16,258 bases of DNA, from NCBI GenBank assembly GCA_038210185.1, contig JBBQWX010000100.1, positions 1 to 16,258 on the forward strand, given 5' to 3'. Shown here in pieces: positions 1 to 7,218 of this stretch. Under the pieces are notes generated by a model that searched no databases, had not been told where the DNA came from, and saw only the letters and a program-made list of their open reading frames with translations. The DNA comes from Fodinibacter sp038210185 (GTDB taxonomy: Bacteria > Actinomycetota > Actinomycetes > Actinomycetales > Dermatophilaceae). Numbering within the stretch: the stretch's first letter is position 1; the number at the start of each line of letters is the position of its first letter. Made by a program: the position numbers and the translations under genes.

Positions 1-94
1 GCAACCCCACAACCAACGCCTTCAGCTCACCGTTCTCCGCGGCGAGCTGCTCGTACGCCGAAACACCAGACACCCCATCAGCATCACCAGTCAC
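1..94 (-). CDS. N-terminus of probable IS66-family transposase (partial)
   Basis: The minus-strand reading frame from GTG at 94 gives about 31 residues before the window ends. It contains YEQLAAENGELKALVVGL, a coiled-coil-like Glu/Leu-rich segment. IS66-family transposases (TnpC) typically open with such a leucine-zipper-like segment before the DDE domain. No SD is evident before GTG 94. An in-frame TTG at 124 is an alternative start just inside the element's end. Only the first few percent of the expected ~450-500 residues is visible, so catalytic residues cannot be checked. The family call rests on the N-terminal pattern plus the GTAA-type end at 140. A different coiled-coil protein is possible. 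Confidence 0.5.
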   Translation of the reverse strand, partial: MTGDADGVSGVSAYEQLAAENGELKALVVGL

Positions 95-140
95 ACACCC
101 AAACCCGACCAGGCGCGCCGTCAACCACCTGAATAGTTAC
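1..140 (-). mobile_element. Left end of a probable IS66-type insertion sequence
   Basis: Read on the minus strand, the sequence from position 140 begins GTAACTATTCAGG, followed after some 30 bases by the transposase-like ORF. IS66-family elements are known for terminal inverted repeats starting 5'-GTAA and for 8-bp target duplications. Only one end is in the window, so neither the second inverted repeat nor the duplication (expected copy: 141-148) can be verified. The junction coincides with the base of the palindrome at 141-209. Confidence 0.45.
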
Positions 141-209
141 CCCGATGCGGGAAGATTGACCTTCGCACCACAACAGTTGTGCTGCGAACGTGAAGGTCCC
201 CGCATCGGG
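141..209. terminator. Long imperfect palindrome, possible terminator of the hydrolase gene
   Basis: Outer arms 141-151 and 199-209 are perfectly complementary over 11 bp. Inside them, GACCTTC at 158-164 pairs with GAAGGTC at 192-198. The centre (164-175 against 177-188) forms a nearly perfect 12-bp stem around one base. Small asymmetric bulges remain. It lies 26 bp past the stop of the minus-strand hydrolase gene, where a terminator is expected. There is no U-tract, which is common for actinobacterial intrinsic terminators. It could equally be a palindromic repeat targeted by the neighbouring IS. Confidence 0.45.
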
Positions 210-234
210 CGAGAAAGGTGGGACGAGGGCGCGG

Positions 235-1059
235 TCAGCGCTGGAGGAACGCCAGCAGCTCGCGGTTGAACTCCTGCGCGTGCGAGGCGTTGATGCCGTG
301 CGGCCCGCCCTCGACGACGTGCAGCTCGCTGCCCGCCACCTGCTCGTGGGTGCGCCGGCCCGATTTCTCGATGGGCACGATGCCGTCGGAGTCGCCGTGG
401 ATGACCAGCGTCGGCACGGTGATCGTGGCGAGGTCGTCGGTGAAGTCGGTGGTCCAGGAGCGGATGCACTCGCGGGCGGCGTGCACGTCGGCCTGCAGGG
501 CGAGACCGAGGGCCTCCTGCTGCTGCGCCTCGGTCACCTCCAGCTGCCCGTCGGCGCTGAAGAAGGTGCGGGTGAAGCCGTCGAGGAAGCCGGGCGGGTC
601 GGCCTCCAGCCCCGACTGCATGGCGCGCACCGTGTCGTCGTCGAGGGCGCCGTCGGGGTGGTCGTCGTCGAGCTGGAGGCAGGGCGGGATGGCGGCCGCG
701 AAGACGGCGCTGTGCACCCGCCCGCCGCCCGAGGTGCCGAGGTAGCGCGCGACCTCACCGCCACCCATCGAGAAGCCGACGAGGGTGGCGTCGCGCAGGT
801 CGAGGCCCGTCAGGACGGCCTCGAGGTCGCTGGTGAGCGTGTCGTAGTCGTAGCTCGAGCCGGCGCCGGGCTTGTCGCTCGCACCGAAGCCACGCCGGTC
901 GTACGTGACGACCCGGAACCCGGCAGCCGTGAGGGCCGGAACCTGGGCCGACCAGGACGCCCCGCTGAGCGGCCAGCCGTGGACCAGGACCACGGGGCGG
1001 CCCGGGCCGCCGCTGTCCTCGACGTGGAGGTCGACCGGACCGTTGCTGATCGTGGACAT
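235..1059 (-). CDS. Alpha/beta hydrolase, non-heme chloroperoxidase/arylesterase type
   Basis: This is a 274-residue single-domain alpha/beta hydrolase without a signal peptide, so probably cytosolic. The oxyanion-hole motif HGWPLSG lies at 27-33. The nucleophile elbow GFSMGGG puts Ser97 in place. The acid is in HGDSDGIVP (Asp223/Asp225) and the catalytic histidine in GGPHGIN (His254). The order and spacing match the cofactor-free haloperoxidase / aryl esterase group, whose members hydrolyse esters and, with short-chain acids and peroxide, form peracids. The substrate cannot be told from sequence. The ATG at 1059 has an AAAGG about seven bases upstream. It is monocistronic, with a candidate -10 at 1095-1100 and the palindrome at 141-209 downstream. 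Family confidence is high, substrate confidence low. Confidence 0.9.
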   Translation of the reverse strand: MSTISNGPVDLHVEDSGGPGRPVVLVHGWPLSGASWSAQVPALTAAGFRVVTYDRRGFGASDKPGAGSSYDYDTLTSDLEAVLTGLDLRDATLVGFSMGGGEVARYLGTSGGGRVHSAVFAAAIPPCLQLDDDHPDGALDDDTVRAMQSGLEADPPGFLDGFTRTFFSADGQLEVTEAQQQEALGLALQADVHAARECIRSWTTDFTDDLATITVPTLVIHGDSDGIVPIEKSGRRTHEQVAGSELHVVEGGPHGINASHAQEFNRELLAFLQR

Positions 1060-1094
1060 GGCTCGCCTTTCGCAGCTGGAGGGGGGCGTTCCCC

Positions 1095-1100
1095 ACCCTA
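1095..1100 (-). promoter_or_regulatory. Candidate -10 element for the hydrolase gene
   Basis: On the minus strand this reads TAGGGT, fitting the actinobacterial TANNNT -10 pattern. It would place the transcript start near 1087 and give a leader of about 28 nt. No convincing -35 box is visible. Confidence 0.3.
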
Positions 1101-1108
1101 GGCACAGG

Positions 1109-1882
1109 TCAGCCGCCGAACCAGCGGCTGGTCCACTCCATCCCGGTCGTGTAGCCCAGGCGGTGGTAGAGCCGCCGGGCGACGTCGTTGTCGGCGAACA
1201 TGCCCAGCGCGCACGCGCCTGCCTCGTCGACCGCCCGCCGGGTGAGGTGGGCGGTGACCGCAGCCCCCCACCCCTCGCCGCGCCGGGCGGCGGCCGTCGC
1301 GATGCCGGCCAGGGTGGGCGTGCCCGCGGCGCTCGGCTCGCTGCTGCCCACGGCGACCAACCCGGCGGTCCGCGGGTCGCGCACGGCGACCCAGCGCTGC
1401 GCCGGGCGCGCGAAGGGCTGGCCGTGGGTGCGCGGGCTGTGCGCGGCGAGGAACGCCTCGGCCTCGTCGCGAGCGCAGGGGTCGAGCCGCACCACGTGCT
1501 CCTCGCCCGGCAGCACCGGGGGGACCTCGCGCGTCCACAGCCAGTCCCACTCCCCGCCGCGGTCGCCCAGGTCGAGCCGGGCGGCGACGACCGGCATCAG
1601 CCCGCGCGGCACGCTGAGGTGCCGCTTGCCGCCGCCGGTGAGCCAGGTACGCACGGTGGGGTCGTCGAGCAGGGTCGCCAGACCGGATGCCGTGCCCAGG
1701 GCCGCCGATCCCGGCACGCCGTGGTCGGAGCGGCGGGAGAAGGCGGCAGCTCCGTCGGCGAGCGACCCCACGGCGTACGCGGGGGGGATGAAGCCGGCGC
1801 CGACGTCGAGGGCGGCCACCGGGTGGTGCCCCGTGGCGTCGACGAGCTCGGCGGCGGTCCGCAGGACCCGTACGGTGCTCAC
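1109..1882 (-). CDS. GNAT-family N-acetyltransferase
   Basis: This is a 257-residue protein whose C-terminal half is a GNAT domain. The acetyl-CoA binding loop RRGEGWGA is at 200-207, followed by a motif-B helix with N232 and ARRLYHRLGY at 235-244. Residues 1-130 are not clearly assignable, but two-part GNATs of this size are common in actinomycetes. The GTG at 1882 was chosen because it overlaps the stop of the preceding ORF in GTGA, implying translational coupling. A longer in-frame extension to 2116 has poor coding character and overlaps the MMPL tail. The substrate is unknown. Its upstream partner is now only a transporter fragment, so this gene may have been the second gene of an MMPL operon. 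Confidence 0.85.
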   Translation of the reverse strand: MSTVRVLRTAAELVDATGHHPVAALDVGAGFIPPAYAVGSLADGAAAFSRRSDHGVPGSAALGTASGLATLLDDPTVRTWLTGGGKRHLSVPRGLMPVVAARLDLGDRGGEWDWLWTREVPPVLPGEEHVVRLDPCARDEAEAFLAAHSPRTHGQPFARPAQRWVAVRDPRTAGLVAVGSSEPSAAGTPTLAGIATAAARRGEGWGAAVTAHLTRRAVDEAGACALGMFADNDVARRLYHRLGYTTGMEWTSRWFGG

Positions 1883-2100
1883 TCGGTGGTGCCCCACCGA
1901 GCGTGCAGCCGGCGCGGGGGCCCGGGTGCCCACCAGTCCAGCGACCCGAGGACCGACGTCGTGGCGGGCACGAGCAGCATCCGCAGCAGGGTCGCGTCGA
2001 TGACGGTCGCGGGCACCAGCGCAACGCCCATCTCCCGCCGGGCCACGAACGAGCCCCAGCGGCGCAGGACGACACCGTGGCGGGGGTCGTGCTCGGTCAT
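1879..2100 (-). pseudogene. C-terminal remnant of an MMPL-family transporter
   Basis: The 73-codon ORF opens with about 23 non-descript residues. It then reads MGVALVPATVIDATLLRM followed by LLVPATTSVLG and DWWAPGP. This is the hallmark C-terminal end of MMPL/RND-type permeases: the last transmembrane helix containing DAT-RM-LVPA, then the WW-P tail. Full-length members exceed 700 residues with some 11-12 membrane segments, so at least 90% is missing. No further MMPL sequence is apparent upstream on this strand, where the hairpin and rarA begin. The ATG at 2100 lacks a good ribosome binding site. Its stop overlaps the GNAT start, so it may still drive translation of that gene. A short expressed membrane peptide cannot be excluded. 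Confidence 0.75.
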
Positions 2101-2144
2101 GCGGAAAGCGTCCCACGACCGCCGACCGCCGACCGGTGCCGGAT

Positions 2145-2184
2145 GTGGGTGAAGACCGACGTCCAGGCGCTGGTCTTCACCCAC
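2145..2184. repeat. Perfect 13-bp inverted repeat with 14-nt spacer
   Basis: GTGGGTGAAGACC at 2145-2157 is the exact reverse complement of 2172-2184. It lies between two divergent genes, so terminator function is not expected from the present gene order. No T-run follows on either strand. It could be an operator for the leftward locus or for rarA, or a leftover terminator from before the MMPL gene was truncated. Confidence 0.8.
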
Positions 2185-2200
2185 GTTCGGTGTCGGGTCG

Positions 2201-2210
2201 TCACGCGTGA
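2201..2210. promoter_or_regulatory. TCACGCGTGA palindrome in the rarA promoter
   Basis: This is a perfect 10-bp palindrome ending six bases before the candidate -10 (2217-2222). Its position in the spacer region would let a bound protein block or modulate the promoter. Short G+C-rich palindromes do occur by chance, so this is only a candidate site. Confidence 0.3.
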
Positions 2211-2216
2211 GCGGGA

Positions 2217-2222
2217 TAGCCT
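2217..2222 (+). promoter_or_regulatory. Candidate -10 element for a leaderless rarA transcript
   Basis: TAGCCT is followed by exactly seven bases and then the GTG start of rarA, so transcription would begin at the start codon. No Shine-Dalgarno sequence is present, which fits a leaderless mRNA, common in actinobacteria. Confidence 0.45.
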
Positions 2223-2229
2223 CGCGACC

Positions 2230-3621
2230 GTGAGCCTCGACGACACCGACCTGTTCGGAGCGGCCGCCGCCGGTGCTGACGGGGCGGTCGGCGGCGGAGC
2301 CTCGATGCCCCCGCTCGCCGTGCGGATGCGGCCGCGGAGCATCGACGAGGTGCGCGGCCAGGGCGACGTGCTGCGCCCGGGCAGCCCGTTGCGCCGGCTC
2401 ATCGAGGGCAGCGGGGGAGCGGCCGGCCCGATCTCGGCCATCCTCTGGGGCCCTCCCGGCACCGGCAAGACGACCCTGGCCCACCTCGTGGCCACCGCTG
2501 CCGACCGCGAGTTCGTCGAGCTCTCGGCGGTCACGGCCGGGGTCAAGGACGTGCGCGCCGTCATGGAGCACGCCAACCGCGCCCGCGACATGTACGGCCG
2601 GCAGACCGTGCTGTTCCTCGACGAGATCCACCGGTTCACCAAGGCCCAGCAGGACGCCCTGCTGCCCGGGGTAGAGAACCGCCAGGTCGTGCTCGTCGCC
2701 GCGACCACCGAGAACCCCTCGTTCTCGGTCATCGCCCCGCTCCTGTCCCGCTCGATGCTCGTCACCCTGGTGCCGCTCACCGACGACGACGTCGCCGACG
2801 TGCTCGCGGCGGCGGCGACCGACCCGCGGGGCCTCGACGGCGCGTACGTGCTCGACGACGACGCCCGCGACCACCTGGTGCGGCTGGCCGGTGGCGACGC
2901 GCGCCGGGCGCTCACCTTCCTCGAGGCCGCTGCCGGTGTCGCCGACGACGCGGTCGCCCCCGGCGCCGACCGCCCGGATGCCGTGCCGATCACCCTCGCG
3001 CAGACCGAGCAGGCCGTCGCGCACGCCGCGGTGCGCTACGACCGCACCGGCGACCAGCACTACGACGTGGCCTCGGCGCTGATCAAGTCGATGCGCGGCT
3101 CGGACGTCGACGCCGCGCTGCACTACCTCGCGCGGATGCTCGAGGCGGGGGAGGACCCCCGGTTTCTCGCGCGGCGGGTGGTCATCGCGGCATCCGAGGA
3201 CGTCGGCCTCGCCGACCCGACCGCGCTGCAGACGGCTGTGGCGGCGATGCATGCCGTCGCGCAGATCGGGATGCCCGAGGCCCGGATCATCCTGGCCCAG
3301 GCCGTCGTGCACAACGCGCTCGCACCGAAGTCGAACGCCGCGTACACCGGCATCAACGAGGCGGTCGCCGACGTGCGGGCCGGCAAGGGCGGCCCGGTGC
3401 CGGCCCACCTGCGGGGCAGCGGCTACGCCGGGGCCGCCCGCCTCGGGCACGGCAAGGGCTACGTCTACGCCCACGACGAGCCGGATGCCGTGGCCGCCCA
3501 GCAGTATCTGCCCGACGACCTCGCCGGGGCCACCGACTACTACCGACCCACCGACCGCGGCTTCGAGGCCCGCCTCCAGGAGCGCTGGACCTGGCTCAAG
3601 GGGCGGCTCGGCCGCGGCTGA
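2230..3621 (+). CDS. rarA: Replication-associated recombination protein A (MgsA/RarA, AAA+ ATPase)
   Basis: This 463-residue clamp-loader-like AAA+ ATPase acts at stalled or damaged replication forks, where family members interact with SSB and displace DNA ends. The N-terminus has DLFG and then PLAVRMRPRS, typical of the family. Walker A is GPPGTGKTT (74-82), Walker B LFLDEIHRF (128-136), and sensor 1 lies around TTENPS (159-164). The C-terminal helical tetramerisation region includes ASEDVGLADP and NAAYTGINEA. The GTG at 2230 was chosen because family members start just before DLFG, and because a -10 motif sits seven bases upstream. The open frame extends back to 1903, but that part runs through the antisense MMPL remnant. 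Length is normal. Confidence 0.96.
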   Translation: MSLDDTDLFGAAAAGADGAVGGGASMPPLAVRMRPRSIDEVRGQGDVLRPGSPLRRLIEGSGGAAGPISAILWGPPGTGKTTLAHLVATAADREFVELSAVTAGVKDVRAVMEHANRARDMYGRQTVLFLDEIHRFTKAQQDALLPGVENRQVVLVAATTENPSFSVIAPLLSRSMLVTLVPLTDDDVADVLAAAATDPRGLDGAYVLDDDARDHLVRLAGGDARRALTFLEAAAGVADDAVAPGADRPDAVPITLAQTEQAVAHAAVRYDRTGDQHYDVASALIKSMRGSDVDAALHYLARMLEAGEDPRFLARRVVIAASEDVGLADPTALQTAVAAMHAVAQIGMPEARIILAQAVVHNALAPKSNAAYTGINEAVADVRAGKGGPVPAHLRGSGYAGAARLGHGKGYVYAHDEPDAVAAQQYLPDDLAGATDYYRPTDRGFEARLQERWTWLKGRLGRG

Positions 3622-3639
3622 GCCGCAGTGGCGGGCAAC

Positions 3640-3662
3640 CCGGGGGAAGTGTCGACCCCCGG
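3640..3662. terminator. G+C-rich hairpin after rarA
   Basis: CCGGGGG at 3640-3646 pairs with CCCCCGG at 3656-3662 around a 9-nt loop, starting 19 bases after the rarA stop. A second 6-bp stem (3604-3609 with 3620-3625) spans the stop codon itself. Neither has a T-tract. Together they could terminate rarA before the next promoter at 3667. Confidence 0.4.
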
Positions 3663-3666
3663 ACGC

Positions 3667-3672
3667 TAGGCT
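3667..3672 (+). promoter_or_regulatory. Candidate -10 element for the DUF948 gene
   Basis: TAGGCT is followed by seven bases and the ATG at 3680, the same leaderless layout as rarA. No ribosome binding site precedes the ATG. Confidence 0.45.
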
Positions 3673-3679
3673 CGCCCGC

Positions 3680-4048
3680 ATGACGGTCACGCTCGGAGGC
3701 ATCGCGGGGCTCATCGCCGCGCTCGCGTTCCTGTACCTCGTGGTGCGCCTCGGCGGGCTGCTCGGCAAAGCCGGGAAGATCCTCGACGAGAGCACCGTGA
3801 GCCTGCGCACGACGAGCGACAACGTGCAGCCGACCCTCAAGGGCCTCACCGACACCGTCAGCCTCACCAACGACCAGCTGACCCGGGTCGACTCGATCAC
3901 GAGCTCGGTGACGACGATGACGACCAACGCGTCGGCGCTGACGTCGCTGACCGCGGCCACGATCGGCACCCCGCTGATCAAGGTGGCCGCGTTCAGCTAC
4001 GGCGTGCGCACCGCGGTGCGCGGACTGGGCGGGAAGGACCCCTCGTGA
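3680..4048 (+). CDS. DUF948-family membrane-anchored protein
   Basis: This is a 122-residue protein. One hydrophobic segment at about 4-24 (GGIAGLIAALAFLYLVVRLGG) is followed by a long Ser/Thr-rich helical region with heptad-like spacing (LDESTVSLRTTSDNVQPTL), typical of DUF948. A second mildly hydrophobic stretch lies near the C-terminus. The family sits next to alaS in many actinomycetes and its molecular function is unknown. Start choice: the ATG lies seven bases behind a -10 motif and has no SD. Its stop overlaps the next start (GTGA at 4045-4048), so the two small membrane proteins are probably made together. Confidence 0.85.
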   Translation: MTVTLGGIAGLIAALAFLYLVVRLGGLLGKAGKILDESTVSLRTTSDNVQPTLKGLTDTVSLTNDQLTRVDSITSSVTTMTTNASALTSLTAATIGTPLIKVAAFSYGVRTAVRGLGGKDPS

Positions 4049-4404
4049 GGGGCCGCACCGTGCTGCTGGCCACCGCGGCGGTCGGTGTGGGCTACGCGCT
4101 GTGGCGACTGCCCGTCACCCAGCGCTTCGTCACGACCTACCAGGAGGCCTCGGCCCGCCGCGAGGCCGAGCTGCGCAAAGCCGTCGAGGTGGCCGTCGAG
4201 GCCGACGCCACCAGCCGGGCGCCCCGGCACGCCGCGTCGGCCGAGACGCCGGACCTCGCCGTGGAGGCCGGCTGGGACCGCGGTCGCGACCGCGCCGCGG
4301 CCACCCCGGCATCCGCCCTCGGTGCCGATGACCCGGGTCGCTCCCTGACGCCCGAGGAGGCGCGGGCGCTGCTGCTCGACCCCACGGGTGAGCGAGCTCC
4401 GTAG
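4045..4404 (+). CDS. Small single-pass membrane protein of unknown function
   Basis: The 119-residue product has one N-terminal hydrophobic segment (TVLLATAAVGVGYALWRL, about 5-22). A charged helical stretch rich in Glu, Arg and Ala follows (AEASARREAELRKA-like), and then a low-complexity Ala/Pro/Asp tail. I do not recognise a domain. Actinomycetes often carry a second short membrane protein between DUF948 and alaS, and position and coupling suggest this is the local equivalent. The GTG at 4045 overlaps the DUF948 stop. Third-position G+C is high in this frame, supporting a real gene. Role unknown. Confidence 0.75.
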   Translation: MRGRTVLLATAAVGVGYALWRLPVTQRFVTTYQEASARREAELRKAVEVAVEADATSRAPRHAASAETPDLAVEAGWDRGRDRAAATPASALGADDPGRSLTPEEARALLLDPTGERAP

Positions 4405-4470
4405 GGCGGTCGCGCCCCGCCTCCGCACCCCCACCCGTCCTGACCCGACCGACCCCGGCGCGGACCGGCA

Positions 4471-4476
4471 TACGAT
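4471..4476 (+). promoter_or_regulatory. Candidate -10 element for alaS
   Basis: TACGAT fits TANNNT and is identical to the candidate element before efp. The start would fall near 4484, giving a leader of about 44 nt. A GAGGA at about 4513-4517 sits ahead of the ATG as a somewhat distant ribosome binding site. No clear -35 is seen. The rest of 4405-4527 shows no T-box features and no other recognisable structure. Confidence 0.4.
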
Positions 4477-4527
4477 GTCGCGTGCCCGTGCCCGGTGGCA
4501 GACCGAACACCCGAGGACTGATTCCCC

Positions 4528-7218
4528 ATGGAAACCGCTGAGATCCGGCGTCGCTGGCTGGCGTTCTTCGAGAAGAACGGCCACACCGTCGTGCCCTCCG
4601 CGCCGCTGATCCACGACGACCCGAACCTGTTGTTCGTCAACGCCGGCATGGTGCCCTTCAAGCCCTACTTCCTCGGTCAGGAGACCGCGACGTGGGACCG
4701 GGCGACCAGTGTGCAGAAGTGCGTGCGCACCGGTGACATCGAGGAGGTCGGCAAGACCTCGCGGCACGGCACGTTCTTCCAGATGAACGGCAACTTCTCG
4801 TTCGGCGACTACTTCAAGGAGGGCGCCATCTCCCTGGCCTGGGAGCTCGTGACGACGCCTCAGTCGCAGGGCGGCTACGGCCTGGACGCCGACCTGATCT
4901 GGCCGACCGTCTACGAGGACGACGACGAGGCCTTCGCGATCTGGCGCGACACGATCGGCGTGCCCGAGGCGCGGATCACCCGCCGCGGCAAGCTCGACAA
5001 CTACTGGCACATGGGCGTGCCCGGCCCGGGCGGCCCCTGCAGCGAGATCTACCTCGACCGCGGTCCGGAGTACGGCCCCGAGGGCGGCCCCGCCGTCGAC
5101 GAGGACCGCTACCTCGAGTTCTGGAACCTGGTGTTCATGCAGGAGGAGCTCTCGGCGGTCCGCGCGAAGGACGACTTCGACATCTCCGGCCCGCTGCCCA
5201 AGCGCAACATCGACACCGGCATGGGCCTGGAGCGGATGGCGACCCTGCTGCAGGGTGTCGACAACCTCTACGAGATCGACGAGGTCTACCCGGTGATCGC
5301 CCGCGCGGCCGAGATGGCCGGCAAGAGCTACGGCGAGCACTCGGGCCACTCGGCCGGCTCCAGCCACCCCGACGACGTGCGGCTGCGCGTCGTCGCCGAC
5401 CACGTGCGCTCCTCGCTCATGCTCATCGGCGACGGCGTCACCCCGGGCAACGAGGGCCGCGGCTACGTGCTGCGCCGGATGCTGCGCCGCTCGGTGCGCT
5501 CGATGCGCCTGCTCGGCTACGAGGACCCGTGCCTGCCCGAGCTGCTGCCGATCTCGTTGGAGCGGATGAAGCAGTCCTACCCCGAGCTGGAGGCCGGCTT
5601 CGACCGGATCGGCCAGATCGCCTACGCGGAGGAGGAGGCGTTCCGGCGCACGCTGACCGCGGGCACGACCATCCTCGACACCGCGGTCGCGCGCACCAAG
5701 CAGACCGGCGGGTCGACCCTCGCGGGTGCGCAGGCGTTCCAGCTGCACGACACCTACGGGTTCCCCATCGACCTCACCCTGGAGATGGCGGCCGAGCAGG
5801 GGCTCGAGGTCGACCGCGAGGGCTTCGCGCACCTGATGCGCGAGCAGCGCCAGCGCGCCAAGGCCGATGCGAAGTCGAAGAAGTCGGGCCACGCCAACAC
5901 CGAGGTGTGGCGTGACCTTCGAGCCAACGGCGCGACCGAGTTCCTGGCCTACCAGGAGCTCACCAGCGAGGCGACCGTGATCGGTCTGGTCGTCGACGGC
6001 GCGCCCGTCGCCGAGATCGAGCCGGGCCAGCGCGGCCAGGTGGTGCTCAACCGCACCCCGTTCTACGCCGAGTCCGGCGGTCAGATCGCCGACGAGGGCG
6101 TGATCACCGCCGACGGCGTGCACCTGCGCGTCGTCGACGTGCAGCGACCCGTCAAGGGGCTGCTAGCCCACACCGTCGAGGTCGTCACCGGTCCGGTGCG
6201 CACCGGCGCGAGCGTTCAGGCGGAGGTCGACCCCGAGTGGCGGCTGTCGGCGTGCCAGGCCCACTCCGGCACGCACGTCATGCACGCTGCCCTGCGCACG
6301 GTGCTCGGCCCATCCGCGCTGCAGTCGGGTTCGTACAACAAGCCCGGCTACCTGCGGCTCGACTTCGCTTGGGGCCAGGGTCTTTCCGCGGCCACGCGCA
6401 GCGAGATCGAGGAGGTCGCCAACCTCGCGGTGCGCAAGGACCTCCCGGTGTCGGCGACGTTCATGCCGCTGCCGACGGCCCGCGAGATCGGGGCGCTGGC
6501 GCTGTTCGGCGAGACCTACGACGAGGATGTTCGCGTCGTCGAGATCGACGGCCCGTGGAGCCGCGAGCTCTGCGGTGGCACCCACGTGCAGCACTCGAGC
6601 CAGATCGGCGCCCTCACCATCACCGGCGAGTCGTCGATCGGCTCGGGCGTGCGCCGCGTGGAGGCGTTCGTCGGCATCGACGCGCTGCGCCACCTCGCCA
6701 GGGAGCGCGCGATCGTCGCCGAGCTCAGCGGCCTGGTCGGGGCCCGCCCCGACGAGCTGGCCGATCGGGTCGGCGCGATGGTGACCCGGCTCAAGGAGGC
6801 CGAGCGCGAGCTGGAGCGGGCGCGGCGCGAGCAGGTACAGGCGGCCGCCGGCAGCCTCACCCAGCGGGCGCGCGACGTCAACGGCGTCACCTACCTCGGG
6901 TACGACGCCGGGGACGCCGGCGCTGACGACGTGCGCACCATGGTGCTCGACCTGCGCCACCGGCTCGGTACCGAGCGCCCGAGCGTCGTCGCGATCACCG
7001 GGGCGGCCAAGGGCCGGCCGGTGGTCGTCGTCGCGACCAACGAGCCGGCCCGTGAGCGCGGCATCCGGGCGGGTGAGCTGGTGCGGGTGGCGGCGGCGGC
7101 GCTCGGTGGTGGCGGCGGCGGCAAGGACGACATCGCCCAGGGTGGGGGTCAGGACGCGGCCAAGGTCGGCGACGCCCTCGCGGCCGTCGAGTGGCGCGTC
7201 GGGGAGCTCGCCGGCTGA
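4528..7218 (+). CDS. alaS: Alanine--tRNA ligase
   Basis: This full-length 896-residue class II synthetase charges tRNA-Ala in the cytosol. The N-terminal catalytic core has motif 1 around LLFVNAGMVPFKPYFLG, motif 2 around RHGTFFQMNGNFSFGDYF, and motif 3 in GRGYVLRRMLRRSVR. The editing domain, which removes mischarged Ser/Gly, keeps its zinc-binding set: HSGTH (His579, His583) and CGGTH (Cys682, His686). A charged coiled-coil region near 750-775 leads to the C-terminal DHHA1-type domain with a Gly-rich stretch and KDDIAQGGG. Its stop overlaps the ruvX start (TGATG). It appears to head the coupled run through aroE. Nothing is missing. Confidence 0.98.
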   Translation: METAEIRRRWLAFFEKNGHTVVPSAPLIHDDPNLLFVNAGMVPFKPYFLGQETATWDRATSVQKCVRTGDIEEVGKTSRHGTFFQMNGNFSFGDYFKEGAISLAWELVTTPQSQGGYGLDADLIWPTVYEDDDEAFAIWRDTIGVPEARITRRGKLDNYWHMGVPGPGGPCSEIYLDRGPEYGPEGGPAVDEDRYLEFWNLVFMQEELSAVRAKDDFDISGPLPKRNIDTGMGLERMATLLQGVDNLYEIDEVYPVIARAAEMAGKSYGEHSGHSAGSSHPDDVRLRVVADHVRSSLMLIGDGVTPGNEGRGYVLRRMLRRSVRSMRLLGYEDPCLPELLPISLERMKQSYPELEAGFDRIGQIAYAEEEAFRRTLTAGTTILDTAVARTKQTGGSTLAGAQAFQLHDTYGFPIDLTLEMAAEQGLEVDREGFAHLMREQRQRAKADAKSKKSGHANTEVWRDLRANGATEFLAYQELTSEATVIGLVVDGAPVAEIEPGQRGQVVLNRTPFYAESGGQIADEGVITADGVHLRVVDVQRPVKGLLAHTVEVVTGPVRTGASVQAEVDPEWRLSACQAHSGTHVMHAALRTVLGPSALQSGSYNKPGYLRLDFAWGQGLSAATRSEIEEVANLAVRKDLPVSATFMPLPTAREIGALALFGETYDEDVRVVEIDGPWSRELCGGTHVQHSSQIGALTITGESSIGSGVRRVEAFVGIDALRHLARERAIVAELSGLVGARPDELADRVGAMVTRLKEAERELERARREQVQAAAGSLTQRARDVNGVTYLGYDAGDAGADDVRTMVLDLRHRLGTERPSVVAITGAAKGRPVVVVATNEPARERGIRAGELVRVAAAALGGGGGGKDDIAQGGGQDAAKVGDALAAVEWRVGELAG

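Noticed and set aside
1879..3981. 700-codon minus-strand open frame antisense to rarA and continuing into the MMPL tail
   Set aside because: Its upper part mirrors rarA codons and has no recognisable domain, as expected in high-G+C DNA. Only the last ~70 codons, ending at 1879, carry MMPL signatures.
4405..4527. T-box riboswitch before alaS
   Set aside because: The leader is only about 44 nt from the candidate start and no T-box or specifier-loop features are seen.
3997..6123. 708-codon minus-strand open frame antisense to alaS
   Set aside because: It is a G+C-driven shadow of alaS. The protein is low-complexity and rich in Gly/Arg/Ala/Val/His, with no motif.
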